DNA of 34,172 nucleotides from the NCBI GenBank assembly GCA_002687515.1, contig NZAK01000127.1:1-34172 (forward strand). The letters run 5' to 3'. The position numbers were made by a program, and so were the translations under genes. Shown here in pieces: positions 16,321 to 25,416 of this stretch (positions are counted from its first letter, which is position 1; each line of letters begins with the position of its first letter). The notes beneath the pieces were generated by a model. The model saw only the letters and a list, made by a program, of their open reading frames with translations, was not told the origin of the DNA and ran no database searches. The DNA comes from Rhodospirillaceae bacterium (GTDB taxonomy: Bacteria > Pseudomonadota > Alphaproteobacteria > Rhodospirillales > UBA2165).

Positions 16321-19300
16321 GTGATCCGGCGAACGATTCATTTAAGCTTTCAATTTATCGGGGTCCTTGCCGTCGGCTTCGCAATTGTGTTGATAGGTTT
16401 CTTTTGGCGCTTGAGTTCCGGCCCGCTTTCGATCGCATATTTTACACCCTATTTCGAATCGGCCCTCAGCGAAGAGGGCGGCGATTTGAGAATCAGGCTC
16501 GATGATACAATCTTAACTTGGGCCGAAGTGGGGCGTACGCTGGACATTCGGCTGATCGGCGCCAAGGCAATCGGCGCCAACGGAAATATTATTGCGGAAA
16601 TACCAGAACTTTCCGTGTCGTTGAGCGCGGCAGCTCTGCTGCAGGGACGTTTCGCGCCCAGAACATTGTCGATTTCCGGACCCAGCCTCAAAATCCTGCG
16701 CGAAGAAGACGGAAACCTCGATTTTGGCTTCTCAGGCGAAGGCGTCGCCGCAAACGCCTTTGCCAAAAGTGTCATGACCGGTCTGCTCGAACGCTCGAAA
16801 GGCGTTCGCGCCATCGATTTCCTGGTTCGCCTGAATATTCTGGGCGCCCATCTGACCATTGATGACCGCCGGTTGGGGGTCGTTTGGGATGCGCCCGACG
16901 CCAACATCGTATTGAAGCGAACCGGGCGCGGTGTAACCGGCCAAACCGATCTTGCCTTGCGCGTCGCGGATCAGGTGGCGGCGCTTCAAGTCAATGCAGA
17001 CTATGACGCGCAGTCCAAATTGTTGGCGGTCAGCATCGGTTTTGCCGATTTTAATCCAAGCCTTCTGGCGGGCTTGTCGAAAAAGGTGAAATTTATCGGG
17101 GCGGCGAATATTCCGGCGAGCGGTACCGTGTCGTTCATCACGCGGACGGACGGACAGCTTAAATCCGCTGAGTTCAATATTGCCACGGGCCGTGGAAGCA
17201 TTGGCGCCGGAGGCACAATACCGGTTTCGTTGGAAGTCGAGAAGGGCCGGCTGATTGGCAGTTACGATCAGGGCGGGGAAATCCTGAGTGTCGAAGAATT
17301 GACCCTTGAACTCGGCGAAAATGGCCGGATTGAACTGCCGGCGCCTATCGACCATGTAATGCCGCTCAAGAAAATAAGCTTGAGCGGAAATTTTTCCTGG
17401 GAATTTGACCGGCTTGATATTCAGCGCATTGAAATTGATACGCCAGGTCCCAAGGCCAGTGGAAGCGCCACCCTTCAGGAAATCGGTGATGAACTTTCCA
17501 TTGCGTTGGATTTAACCGGCGGTGGTCTCGATGCCGGCAGGGGGAAGACCTATTGGCCCAAGAAACTGGGCTCGATTGCGCGCGAATGGATTGTTGAAAA
17601 TATCACCGAAGGCGCCGTCGACGAAGCCCGCGTCCGGCTGATCGCGGGGTGGAGCAAGAAAGACGGATTCAAAATTGTTTCCCTTGCGGGTGATCTGAAA
17701 GCGAGCGGCTTGAGCGTCGATTATTTCGCCCCGATGGCCAAGATCGTCGAAAGCGACGCACGCGCCAAGTTCGATCAAAAACGGTTCGACATCACGGTGA
17801 CCAGCGGCCGGTCCGGGGACCTGATCATAAATTCCGGGCGGGTTCTTTTTACCGATATGGATAAGTTTGACCAGTTCGCCGATATCGAGGTCGATCTTGA
17901 TGGCCCGCTGTCTTCGGTGCTGCAAATGATCGATGGCGAACCATTGGATTTCGCGCGCCAATTCAATATCCGCCCCGGCGCCGCCAAGGGACGCGTCTCG
18001 ACAAAACTGAAGCTGAACTTTCTTGTCGAACGGACCATGACCGCCGATACCATAAAGGTTGCGGCCACATCCGACTTTCAATCCATATCCTTGCCGGGCG
18101 TCGCCTTTGGCTTCGATCTCACGAAAAGCGATCTGGCGCTGAGTCTGGATAATCGCGGGATGGAGGTGAGCGGCCAAGTCAATCTTGGCGGTATCAACAC
18201 CGATTTCCAGTGGCGCCACGGTTTCGATAAAAAGGAACCTGCTTCCAGTTACCGCATAAAGGCTGAATTAAGCGAGGAGGATTGGCGCCGGAAACTGGGT
18301 TTGAAAATTCCGGGTGCCGATCCGGAAACCATTCGTGGACCGATCGCGGCCGATTTGAATATCACGGTAAATGCGGGCGGCGAGGGACGCCTGGATGCAA
18401 AATTGGATTTGAAGGGAACCACCCTCAGCCTCGCCAAATTCGACTGGACAAAAGATGCGGGCACGGATGCAACCGCCAATATTTCGGCGAACTTCAGAGG
18501 CGGAAAATTCCGGAATATTTCCAAACTATCGTTCACCAGCGCCGGCCTCGAAGCGCTAGGATCCGTCAAATTCAATGAAGCCGGGGGCGCCGGGGAAATC
18601 CGTATTGGTAAGTTTAAACTCGGTGATACCGATATTGCCGCTGTCCTAATCCCCGTTGACGGCGGATGGGAAATTGATGTCCGCGGAAAGAATTTGGATT
18701 TGCGGGGCTGGATCGACGGCGACGAAAATGAAGAGCAGAAGGAATACAAGCGAGGGGAAACGCTTAGCGTATCCTTCAGTCTTGAAAAGGCGTTGTTGGA
18801 GGCCGGGCAATCCCTCGCCAATGTGACCGGCGCTGCCGTTTTTGATGGGCTTGTGTGGCGCAATGTCCAATTTTCGGGTGGCATGAAAGGCGGCAAAGAT
18901 ATCGCCATCACAATCGCTCCCAAGGACGGAGGGCGGAGTTTTCTGCTGACCAGCAGCGATGCCGGCGCCGCGCTCAAGGTGCTAGATTTCAACGAGAACA
19001 TTGTTGGCGGAAAGTTACGTATCGAAGCGGTTTATAAGGGCATGATGCCCGACAGTCGATTGCAGGGAAATTTGGTGGTGAATGATTTCAGGGTCTTGGA
19101 CGCACCTGTATTCGCGCAACTTTTAAGCATTGCATCCTTGACCGGCATACTGGAGGCCTTGGGTGGAGAAGGTCTTCAATTCAATGGACTGATTGTTCCG
19201 TTCGTTAGTGAACGTGGGGTTATCCGCGTCGATGGCGCCCGGGCCACGGGTATCACCCTCGGGGTGACCGCGTCCGGAACCGTCGATGAAAGGAACGAGA

Positions 19301-19581
19301 CCATCGATATCAAGGGAACACTGATTCCAGCCTATCTCATCAACAGCGCCCTCGGCCGCCTGCCGATTGTGGGTCCGTTGTTCAGCGGCGGAGAAAAGGG
19401 CGGCGGCGTTTTTGCCGCCGAATTCAGGGTCAAGGGCAAGGCGGATAAGCCCGAGGTCTCGACCAACCCGTTGACGGCCTTCGCGCCCGGATTTCTTAGA
19501 AACTTTTTCAAGGTGTTCGAGCGCAAGGATAAGCTGCCCGAAACGAAAGAAAACAACGGCAAGGAACGTTCGACAAACTAG
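16321..19581 (+). CDS. AsmA/YhdP-like envelope protein (DUF3971 / AsmA-like C-terminal)
   Basis: About 1086 residues: one N-terminal transmembrane anchor (about 8-32) followed by a very long periplasmic region of repeating beta-strands. YhdP, TamB and AsmA relatives form elongated lipid-transport bridges between inner and outer membranes. The motif order, with an early ESALSEEGGDLRIRLDD segment and a late block from VNDFRVLDAP to IDIKGTLIPAYLINS, fits the DUF3971 plus AsmA-like C-terminal family. The C-terminal LPIVGPLFSGGEKGGGVFAA segment, ending in a charged tail, also fits. The GTG start at 16321 is chosen because GGAG stands 8 bases upstream and it begins directly before the membrane anchor. 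The extended frame back to 16174 overlaps glnE. The gene converges on tyrS with a 4-base gap. Confidence 0.83.
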   Translation: MIRRTIHLSFQFIGVLAVGFAIVLIGFFWRLSSGPLSIAYFTPYFESALSEEGGDLRIRLDDTILTWAEVGRTLDIRLIGAKAIGANGNIIAEIPELSVSLSAAALLQGRFAPRTLSISGPSLKILREEDGNLDFGFSGEGVAANAFAKSVMTGLLERSKGVRAIDFLVRLNILGAHLTIDDRRLGVVWDAPDANIVLKRTGRGVTGQTDLALRVADQVAALQVNADYDAQSKLLAVSIGFADFNPSLLAGLSKKVKFIGAANIPASGTVSFITRTDGQLKSAEFNIATGRGSIGAGGTIPVSLEVEKGRLIGSYDQGGEILSVEELTLELGENGRIELPAPIDHVMPLKKISLSGNFSWEFDRLDIQRIEIDTPGPKASGSATLQEIGDELSIALDLTGGGLDAGRGKTYWPKKLGSIAREWIVENITEGAVDEARVRLIAGWSKKDGFKIVSLAGDLKASGLSVDYFAPMAKIVESDARAKFDQKRFDITVTSGRSGDLIINSGRVLFTDMDKFDQFADIEVDLDGPLSSVLQMIDGEPLDFARQFNIRPGAAKGRVSTKLKLNFLVERTMTADTIKVAATSDFQSISLPGVAFGFDLTKSDLALSLDNRGMEVSGQVNLGGINTDFQWRHGFDKKEPASSYRIKAELSEEDWRRKLGLKIPGADPETIRGPIAADLNITVNAGGEGRLDAKLDLKGTTLSLAKFDWTKDAGTDATANISANFRGGKFRNISKLSFTSAGLEALGSVKFNEAGGAGEIRIGKFKLGDTDIAAVLIPVDGGWEIDVRGKNLDLRGWIDGDENEEQKEYKRGETLSVSFSLEKALLEAGQSLANVTGAAVFDGLVWRNVQFSGGMKGGKDIAITIAPKDGGRSFLLTSSDAGAALKVLDFNENIVGGKLRIEAVYKGMMPDSRLQGNLVVNDFRVLDAPVFAQLLSIASLTGILEALGGEGLQFNGLIVPFVSERGVIRVDGARATGITLGVTASGTVDERNETIDIKGTLIPAYLINSALGRLPIVGPLFSGGEKGGGVFAAEFRVKGKADKPEVSTNPLTAFAPGFLRNFFKVFERKDKLPETKENNGKERSTN

Positions 19582-19585
19582 TGCG

Positions 19586-20839
19586 CTAACCTATGCGCAG
19601 CAGAACATGCCGTTTTTTTCCGGCCGATAGTTTGATGGCACCGTTTTCATCAAGATCGGCAAGTGTGACCGATCTCGTTTCCTCGGTTACCGCTTGATCG
19701 TTTAGGCGCGCGCCTTGCCCTTTTATCAAGCGCCTCGCCTCGCCGTTCGATTTGCAAAGCCCGGCAAGCCTGAAGATTTCAAAAGCCGGAATGCCGGCGC
19801 TGAGTTGATCCTCGGATAGCTCGACGGTCGGCAGATCATCGCCGGCGCCGCCTTTTACGAAGGTTTCCTCGGCGGTCGCCGCCGCGTTTTCGGCGGCTTC
19901 GGCGCCGTGACACAATGTGGTGGCCTCGCCCGCGAGAATTTTTTTTGCCTCGTTGATCTCGGCATCCTTGAGCTTTTCAAGACGCTCGATTTCACCGATC
20001 GGCAACTCCGTGAACAGGCGCAGGAAGCGGCCGACATCGGCGTCTTCGGTGTTGCGCCAATATTGCCAGAACTCGTAGGCTGAAAGCTGGACTTGGTCCA
20101 GCCACACCGCGCCATCGGCGGTCTTGCCCATCTTGGCGCCGGAGGCGGTGGTTAGAAGCGGGGATGTCAGGCCGAACAGGGTGCGGCCATCGGTGCGCCG
20201 GCCCAATTCAACGCCATTGATGATGTTGCCCCACTGATCCGATCCGCCCATTTGCATGTCGCAGTCGTAGCGGCGCGCCAATTCCAGGAAATCGTAGGCT
20301 TGCAGGATCATGTAGTTAAATTCGAGAAAGGTCAGCGCGTGCTCGCGCTCCAGGCGCAGCTTGACGCTATCGAATGTCAGCATGCGGTTGATGGTGAAAT
20401 GGCGGCCATATTCGCGCAGGAACGGAATGTACTGCAGCTCGTCCAGCCAATCGGCGTTGTTGGCCATGATCGCGTCCGAAGGGCCGTCGCCGAATGTCAG
20501 ATAGCGCGAGAAAATGGATTTGATCGATTCCAGGTTCGCGACGATTTGGTCCACGGTCAAAATCTGCCGGCTTTCGTCCTTGCCCGACGGATCGCCCACC
20601 TTGGTGGTGCCGCCGCCCATCAGCACGATGGGCCGGTGTCCCGTCTGCTGCATCCAGCGCAGCAGCATGATCGGCATCAAGCTGCCGGCATGCAGGCTGG
20701 GGGCCGTGCAATCGAATCCGATATAGGCGGTTACCACCCGTTCCCCGGCCAATGCGTCCAGCGCATCCAGGTCGGTGCACTGGTGCAGGAAACCGCGTTC
20801 GACGATGGTCCGTATGAAATCCGATTTATATTTTGGCAT
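19586..20839 (-). CDS. tyrS: Tyrosyl-tRNA synthetase
   Basis: Class I aminoacyl-tRNA synthetase, about 417 residues, that charges tRNA-Tyr. The Rossmann catalytic core shows the HIGH-equivalent HAGS in [13 protein letters not shown], a tyrosine-binding segment around [24 protein letters not shown] split across the core, and the KMSKS-equivalent KMGKT. These variants are usual for this TyrRS subtype. The C-terminal S4-type RNA-binding domain is visible in the last 75 residues ([19 protein letters not shown]). The ATG at 20839, preceded closely by GGAAGAA, gives the N-terminus [16 protein letters not shown]. The 38-residue upstream extension in the same frame runs into the divergent anmK promoter region and is rejected. 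Confidence 0.96.
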   Translation of the reverse strand: MPKYKSDFIRTIVERGFLHQCTDLDALDALAGERVVTAYIGFDCTAPSLHAGSLMPIMLLRWMQQTGHRPIVLMGGGTTKVGDPSGKDESRQILTVDQIVANLESIKSIFSRYLTFGDGPSDAIMANNADWLDELQYIPFLREYGRHFTINRMLTFDSVKLRLEREHALTFLEFNYMILQAYDFLELARRYDCDMQMGGSDQWGNIINGVELGRRTDGRTLFGLTSPLLTTASGAKMGKTADGAVWLDQVQLSAYEFWQYWRNTEDADVGRFLRLFTELPIGEIERLEKLKDAEINEAKKILAGEATTLCHGAEAAENAAATAEETFVKGGAGDDLPTVELSEDQLSAGIPAFEIFRLAGLCKSNGEARRLIKGQGARLNDQAVTEETRSVTLADLDENGAIKLSAGKKRHVLLRIG

Positions 20840-20940
20840 TTCTTCCGCGCTGATCTTTACTTGCCGGGCGGCGGGTCGTTTAGCACAATCGAAACATTGG
20901 TACAACGATACGCGAGCATTGGAAACAGGCACCCGCCGGC

Positions 20941-22035
20941 ATGGCCAAGGCAAATTTCATGCGCGCCCTCGGATTGATGAGCGGCACCTCAATGGACGGC
21001 ATCGACGCCGCCGTGGTGGAAACCGACGGCGAACGGATTGGCGAGCTTGGACCTTACGCGTTTTTGCCCTATTCCGACGCTTGGCGCGCGCAGCTTCGCG
21101 GCGCGGTTGCCGAAGGTGCGGCGGACGCCGAGCTGATCGCCGGCCTGACGCGATTGCATGGTGAAGCCGTGCGGAACTGTCTCGCCGAGTGCGGCCTGAA
21201 GGCGGGCAATATCGATGTCATCGGCTTTCACGGCCAGACCATTCTGCATGACCCGGCTGACCGGAAGACGGTGCAGATCGGCGATGCCGCGCAGCTTGCC
21301 GAAATCACCGGTATTGATGTGGTTTCCGATTTCCGCTCGGCGGATATTGCAAAGGGCGGCGAGGGCGCGCCGTTGGCGCCGATTTTTCATCATGTCTTGA
21401 GCAAGGCTGAATCGCGCCCGCTGGCGGTCCTCAATATTGGCGGTGTCGCTAATGTCACCTGGCTTGGGACCGGTGCCGACGGCGCCACCGGTAGCGGTAT
21501 GTTGGCCTTCGACACCGGGCCGGGAAACGCCATGATCGACGATTGGGTGCGCGCCGGCGCCGGCCTGGATTTCGACCGGGACGGGCTGATCGCGGCGCGC
21601 GGCAAGGTCGAGCCCAGGCGCCTCGAACAGCTAATGGACAATTCGTTTTTCTCGCGGCCGCCGCCCAAGTCCCTGGATCGGAACGCGTTTGATGCCGGTA
21701 TCTTGGATGGCTGCGGTTTGGAAGACGGCGCCGCACTTTTGACCGCCTTCACCGCCGAGAGCATCCGCCGCGCCGAGGAATTTTTCCCGGAGCCCGTCGG
21801 TCAATGGATTGTGTGCGGCGGTGGCCGCAGGAATGGCCATCTTATGGGGGTGCTGAGCTCTTCGCTGGCGGCAACCGTGCGCTCCGCCGAATCCGCCGGC
21901 TGGGACGGTGACGCGTTGGAAGCTCGGGCCTTCGCCCTGATGGCAGTGCGCAGCATGAAAAACATGCCGATCAGTTTTCCCAGCACCACGGGGGTGCCGG
22001 TTCCCCTGACCGGCGGGCGGCTGACCCGGGCCTAA
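20941..22035 (+). CDS. anmK: Anhydro-N-acetylmuramic acid kinase
   Basis: Cytoplasmic kinase of the ASKHA fold, 364 residues, that opens and phosphorylates 1,6-anhydro-MurNAc released by peptidoglycan turnover to give MurNAc-6-phosphate for recycling. Diagnostic motifs are [19 protein letters not shown] at the N-terminus, [42 protein letters not shown], and [12 protein letters not shown] carrying the catalytic Asp. [11 protein letters not shown] near the C-terminus is the second nucleotide-binding element. ATG 20941 is used; ATG 20959 is an alternative that loses six residues. The gene is divergent from tyrS (101-base gap) and converges on the hydrolase gene with a 10-base gap. No murQ-like etherase is seen beside it. 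Confidence 0.95.
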   Translation: MAKANFMRALGLMSGTSMDGIDAAVVETDGERIGELGPYAFLPYSDAWRAQLRGAVAEGAADAELIAGLTRLHGEAVRNCLAECGLKAGNIDVIGFHGQTILHDPADRKTVQIGDAAQLAEITGIDVVSDFRSADIAKGGEGAPLAPIFHHVLSKAESRPLAVLNIGGVANVTWLGTGADGATGSGMLAFDTGPGNAMIDDWVRAGAGLDFDRDGLIAARGKVEPRRLEQLMDNSFFSRPPPKSLDRNAFDAGILDGCGLEDGAALLTAFTAESIRRAEEFFPEPVGQWIVCGGGRRNGHLMGVLSSSLAATVRSAESAGWDGDALEARAFALMAVRSMKNMPISFPSTTGVPVPLTGGRLTRA

Positions 22036-22045
22036 ACCATACTAT

Positions 22046-22711
22046 TCAATTATCACTCGGAGCCGGAGCCCGCGCTTCCAATGACGCCTTCAGGTATTTG
22101 GAAACTTCCGATTCCAGCTGATCCGTTTTGTCCTGATAAAAATGATCGGCGCCCTTGATGACGCTGTAATCTATGGTGATGTTTTTCTGCGTCCTGAGTT
22201 TTTGCACCAATTTGGCTACAGATTCCGCCGGCACATGCTGGTCCGCTTCGCCGTGCACCAAAAGCCCCGAAGACGGGCAGGGCGCGAGAAAGGAAAAATC
22301 CTCCGTATTGGCGGGCGGCGAAAGGGCAAGGAATCCTACAATCTCGGGCCGGCGCATCATCAGTTGCATGGAAATAAGCGCACCGAATGAATAACCGCCG
22401 ATCCAGCAATATGGGCTGTTGGGGTTCATCTGCTGGATCCAATCGAAGGCATAAGCGGCATCGCTCAATTCGCCAAAGCCGTTGTCGAACACGCCTTGCG
22501 AACGCCCGACGCCGCGAAAATTGAAGCGCATCACGGAAAATCCCTGCTCGACGAATGTATTGTAGAGAATAAAGACGATCCGATTGTTCATATTGCCGCC
22601 ATGCAGTGGATTCGGATGCAGAACAATGGCGATTGGGGCTTCGGGGTTCTTGGCTTTGTGATAGCGACCTTCAAGTCTGCCATCGGGTCCGTTGAAGATA
22701 ATTTCCGGCAT
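22046..22711 (-). CDS. Alpha/beta hydrolase
   Basis: About 221 residues, a compact cytoplasmic alpha/beta hydrolase. The nucleophile elbow is GGYSFGA (GxSxG), the acid is probably the Asp of HGEADQHVP, and the histidine is in KGADHFYQD. The oxyanion-side segment HPNPLHGGNMNN and the RFNFRGVGRSQG strand-turn are typical of the small serine-hydrolase group often annotated only as alpha/beta hydrolase. The substrate is unknown. The start at 22711 is supported by AGGA 4-5 bases upstream; the frame extends to 22801 but without a good ribosome-binding site. It is divergent from the Fe-S operon and shares the 249-base control region with it. Confidence 0.87.
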   Translation of the reverse strand: MPEIIFNGPDGRLEGRYHKAKNPEAPIAIVLHPNPLHGGNMNNRIVFILYNTFVEQGFSVMRFNFRGVGRSQGVFDNGFGELSDAAYAFDWIQQMNPNSPYCWIGGYSFGALISMQLMMRRPEIVGFLALSPPANTEDFSFLAPCPSSGLLVHGEADQHVPAESVAKLVQKLRTQKNITIDYSVIKGADHFYQDKTDQLESEVSKYLKASLEARAPAPSDN

Positions 22712-22807
22712 GTTTTCCTGGCTTGGATGTGGCCATTGGCGGGCTTTTGTGCAGCTGCCAACCATTGGCCGATTAATTTTGTAGGTTAAATGGCAAATCA
22801 ACGAGAC

Positions 22808-22852
22808 TTGACCACTAAATTAATTGACCTATTTAGTAAGTTATAATATGGT
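22808..22852 (+). promoter_or_regulatory. Candidate IscR/Rrf2-type operator overlapping the Fe-S operon promoter
   Basis: An A/T-rich block holds TTGACC twice (22808-22813 and 22824-22829), 16 bases apart. The second copy continues into a segment that closely resembles the E. coli type 1 IscR box as I recall it (TTGAC, A/T-rich centre, TTAGT, then AGTTAT). The second TTGACC is also a 5-of-6 -35 box with TATGGT at 22847-22852 as -10 at 17-base spacing. A perfect TATAAT at 22842-22847 lacks a -35 at normal distance. An operator covering -35 to -10 would suit repression by cluster-bound IscR, whose gene is second in the operon. Confidence 0.5.
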
Positions 22853-22881
22853 CGCCTCCGTTCAGAGGGGGGGGAAGTCTC

Positions 22882-22956
22882 ATGATCGGTCCGGCTGAAA
22901 GTATTTCGGCTGTTCCGGCGCGGCTGACCCCATATGTAAATGGCTGCGGATACTAG
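22882..22956 (+). CDS. Short upstream ORF (24 codons), candidate leader peptide before cysE
   Basis: An ATG at 22882 is preceded by a G-rich Shine-Dalgarno-like run (eight G, then AAG) at 5-7 bases spacing, the best ribosome-binding site in the region. The frame runs 24 codons, [18 protein letters not shown] then VNGCGY, and stops at TAG 22956, four bases before the ATG at 22961. It overlaps the alternative cysE ATG at 22940 in another frame. A 7-bp hairpin (22894-22900 with 22904-22910) lies inside it. It may couple translation to cysE or sense amino-acid supply; it has a single Cys codon. It could also be chance. Confidence 0.4.
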   Translation: MIGPAESISAVPARLTPYVNGCGY

Positions 22957-22960
22957 CATA

Positions 22961-23695
22961 ATGAAACCTACTTTATACAAGAGACTTATCGAAGATATCG
23001 ATTCTTATATGGAACACGATCCGGCGGCGCGGTCACGCTTGGAAGTTGTCTTGTGCTATCCGGGATATCACGCGCTGATCGGCTACCGCATCAGCAATGC
23101 ACTGTGGCGGTGGAATTGGCGTCTGCTGGCACGCTTTCTTTCGAACCTCTCGAAGATCTTCACGGGTATCGAAATTCATCCAGGCGCAATCATCGGGCGG
23201 CGTTTTGTCATCGATCATGGTACCGGCGTGGTGATCGGCGAAACCTCGGAAATCGGCGACGATGTCATGCTCTATCAAGGCGTCACCCTTGGCGGCACGT
23301 CCCTCGAAAAAGGCAAGCGGCATCCGACCCTCGAGGATGGCGTGGTCGTCGGTTCCGGTGCCCAGGTGCTCGGCCCCTTGAAAGTAGGTACCGGTGCGCG
23401 CATCGGGGCCAACGCGGTCGTTTTGAAGGATGTGATCAAGGGCGCGACCATGGTGGGCATCCCCGCGAAGATGGTTATGACGCGGCCAAAAGAAGCCGAT
23501 ACAGAATTTCCCGCTTACGGCATGCCATCGACGGAACTGCCTGATCCCATCGCACGCAGTTTCGAAATCATGCGCGCGCAGATCAGCACATTGATGGAGC
23601 GCCTCGAGCAGCTTGAATCTGAACGGGACAGCGATAACGAATCGGAAGATCAGCGCCCGTCGGATATGAATAAAATTAAGAGAGCCGGCGGTTGA
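22961..23695 (+). CDS. cysE: Serine O-acetyltransferase
   Basis: Acetylates L-serine with acetyl-CoA to O-acetylserine, the committed step to cysteine; about 244 residues. The short-form N-terminal helical region ([17 protein letters not shown]) leads to a left-handed beta-helix with hexapeptide repeats. It carries the family signature [19 protein letters not shown] and [16 protein letters not shown]. The C-terminal tail has a predicted coiled coil ([17 protein letters not shown]) and ends in a charged disordered segment. ATG 22961 is chosen because it sits directly after the stop of the short upstream ORF; ATG 22940 in the same frame adds seven residues. As first gene of the operon it would provide cysteine, the substrate of the three desulfurases downstream. 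iscR follows after 51 bases. Confidence 0.92.
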   Translation: MKPTLYKRLIEDIDSYMEHDPAARSRLEVVLCYPGYHALIGYRISNALWRWNWRLLARFLSNLSKIFTGIEIHPGAIIGRRFVIDHGTGVVIGETSEIGDDVMLYQGVTLGGTSLEKGKRHPTLEDGVVVGSGAQVLGPLKVGTGARIGANAVVLKDVIKGATMVGIPAKMVMTRPKEADTEFPAYGMPSTELPDPIARSFEIMRAQISTLMERLEQLESERDSDNESEDQRPSDMNKIKRAGG

Positions 23696-23746
23696 TGCCG
23701 TTACGGTTCATTCCTTAACGCCCAAAATTATGCAAGGAGAAGTAAC

Positions 23747-24256
23747 TTGAAACTCAGCACCAAAGGACGTTACGCAGTTATGGCAATGGCTGATTTGGCG
23801 CGCCAAAGCGAAGGAAAGCCGGTGGCGCTTGCCGATATCGCCGATCGACAGGATATATCGCTGTCTTACCTCGAACAGCTATTCGGCAAGTTACGGCGCG
23901 GCGCCCAGGTCAAAAGCGTTCGCGGACCCGGCGGCGGATACATGCTTGCGCGCCCGGCCGCCGAAATGCGCGTTTCGGATATCATCATGGCGGTGGACGA
24001 GCCGATCAAGGCGACCCGCTGCACGCCCGGCGCCCCGGCAGGCTGCCGTCCGGACCGAAGCCGCTGCTTGACCCATGACCTGTGGGAAGAGTTGGGAAAC
24101 CAGATTTACCTGTTCCTGAGCACCATCACCCTCGGAGATATTATCGAAAGCCGTATTTTGGGCCGTAGCGGGCAGGATTTTATCATGAGCCCGGACACGT
24201 CCGCCGTTGATAGCGAGGCGGCGGCGCGTAGCGGGCAAATTCACGCAGCCGAGTAA
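23747..24256 (+). CDS. iscR: Rrf2-family Fe-S cluster regulator IscR
   Basis: Transcription regulator, 169 residues, that in characterised bacteria binds a 2Fe-2S cluster and represses Fe-S assembly genes when clusters are plentiful. The N-terminal winged-helix domain has the Rrf2 signature MKLSTKGRYAVMAMADLA, ISLSYLEQLFGKLRRG (recognition region) and VRGPGGGYMLARP. The cluster loop has Cys92, Cys100, Cys107 and His110. The E. coli pattern is Cys92, Cys98, Cys104, His107, so all ligands are kept but the loop is three residues longer. The start is a TTG at 23747, supported by AAGGAGA 6-7 bases upstream. A C-terminal tail of about 25 residues after the DNA-binding and dimer regions is Ser/Ala-rich and probably flexible. 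Confidence 0.95.
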   Translation: MKLSTKGRYAVMAMADLARQSEGKPVALADIADRQDISLSYLEQLFGKLRRGAQVKSVRGPGGGYMLARPAAEMRVSDIIMAVDEPIKATRCTPGAPAGCRPDRSRCLTHDLWEELGNQIYLFLSTITLGDIIESRILGRSGQDFIMSPDTSAVDSEAAARSGQIHAAE

Positions 24257-24277
24257 CGTTTGCGAACGTAAAGTATC

Positions 24278-25396
24278 ATGCGCCCCATCTATCTGGACCA
24301 TAACGCCACGACCCCGGTTCGGCGTCCCGTTGCCGACGCAATGCGGGATGCAATGGACAAGTGCGGTAACGCGTCCTCGGTGCATGCCTCGGGCAGGCGG
24401 GCGCGCGCCGCCATCGATGACGCCCGCGAAGCCGTGGCCGCATTAGTCGGCGCGTCGGCGGCGGATGTCGTTTTCACCAGCGGCGGAACCGAAGCCAACA
24501 ACCTGGCCCTCTGCGCCACCGATAGCCGGCGCGTTCTGGTCAGCGCGGTTGAGCACTTATCGGTATTGCAGGCGCATGGGCATGCCGATGTTTGCCCGGT
24601 GGACGAAGAAGGCAGGATTGAACTTGATGCATTGCGCCAGTGGCTGGACAGCGCCGGGACGCCGGCGCTGGTTTCGGTCATGCTGGCCAACAACGAAACC
24701 GGCGTCATTCAGCCGCTGCGCCAGGTTGCCGAGATTTGCCAAGGGGCGAATGCCCTGCTGCATTGCGATGCGGTTCAGGCTGCCGGCAAGATCGATGTGG
24801 ATTGGCGCGAACTTGGCGCCGATATGCTCAGCCTATCGGCACATAAAATCGGCGGCCCGCAAGGCGTTGGCGCCTTGATCGTCAACCAAAGGGCCGGGCC
24901 CCGCGCAATAATTTCCGGCGGTGGCCAGGAACGCGGACGGCGCGCCGGCACCGAAAATCTGCCGGGCATCGTTGGCTTCGGCGTCGCCGCGGATATTGCG
25001 GCCAATGCGAACTCCGATGCGGCCCGCTTGCAGGCGATGCGCGGCCGTATCGAAGATCGGATTTCGGAATTTGCGGCGGATGCGCGCTTCCACGGCGCCG
25101 GCGCGCCGCGCCTTGGCAATACATCCTGCATCCATATGCCGGGCGTTCTCGCCGAAACCCAGGTCATGGCCCTCGATCTGGAAGGTATCATGGTCAGCGC
25201 CGGTTCCGCCTGTTCATCGGGCAAGGTGCGGGCGTCTCATGTGCTGCTGGCCATGGGTATTGCCGCCGATCGAGCCGATCAGGCCATTCGCGTCAGCCTT
25301 GGCTGGGACAGCGAAGACCAAGACATCGACGAATTTGTTGCTGCTTGGCGCCGAATATATGAGCGGCTCGGCAGTGCCCGGGCTTCGGCGGCATAG
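24278..25396 (+). CDS. Cysteine desulfurase, NifS/IscS-like (first of three)
   Basis: PLP enzyme, 372 residues, of the group I (NifS/IscS) class V aminotransferase family, taking sulfur from cysteine as an enzyme persulfide. It keeps the YLDHNATTP N-terminus, TSGGTEANN, His93 stacking on PLP (VEHLSV), the Asp of HCDAVQAAGK, Schiff-base Lys190 in SLSAHKIGGPQG, and the mobile-loop nucleophile Cys312 in SAGSACSSGKVRASHVL. It thus appears catalytically complete. The loop is closer to NifS type than to the IscS in the next gene. It lacks the IscS-type C-terminal extension. It lies 21 bases after iscR and 20 bases before the second desulfurase start. The ATG at 24278 has only a weak Shine-Dalgarno sequence. 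Confidence 0.92.
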   Translation: MRPIYLDHNATTPVRRPVADAMRDAMDKCGNASSVHASGRRARAAIDDAREAVAALVGASAADVVFTSGGTEANNLALCATDSRRVLVSAVEHLSVLQAHGHADVCPVDEEGRIELDALRQWLDSAGTPALVSVMLANNETGVIQPLRQVAEICQGANALLHCDAVQAAGKIDVDWRELGADMLSLSAHKIGGPQGVGALIVNQRAGPRAIISGGGQERGRRAGTENLPGIVGFGVAADIAANANSDAARLQAMRGRIEDRISEFAADARFHGAGAPRLGNTSCIHMPGVLAETQVMALDLEGIMVSAGSACSSGKVRASHVLLAMGIAADRADQAIRVSLGWDSEDQDIDEFVAAWRRIYERLGSARASAA

Positions 25397-25400
25397 GCGC

Positions 25401-25409
25401 GGGGGGGGG
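25401..25409 (+). repeat. Run of nine G at the ribosome-binding site of the second desulfurase
   Basis: Nine consecutive G residues stand 7 bases before the ATG at 25417 and serve as its Shine-Dalgarno region. A similar run of eight G (22867-22874) precedes the short ORF ahead of cysE. Length changes in such tracts could alter spacing and translation. Confidence 0.7.
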
Positions 25410-25416
25410 ATTGATC

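Noticed and set aside
17512-19001. Minus-strand open frames of 235 and 250 codons inside the AsmA-like gene
   Set aside because: They are antisense shadows of a well-supported family gene, and have no recognisable motifs.
20045-20720. Unusual HAGS and KMGKT motifs in TyrRS as signs of a broken synthetase
   Set aside because: These variants are usual for this TyrRS subtype and the protein is full length with its S4 domain.
22824-22847. TTGACC and TATAAT as one -35/-10 pair
   Set aside because: Their spacing is only 12 bases, too short for a normal sigma-70 promoter; the TATGGT at 17 bases fits better.
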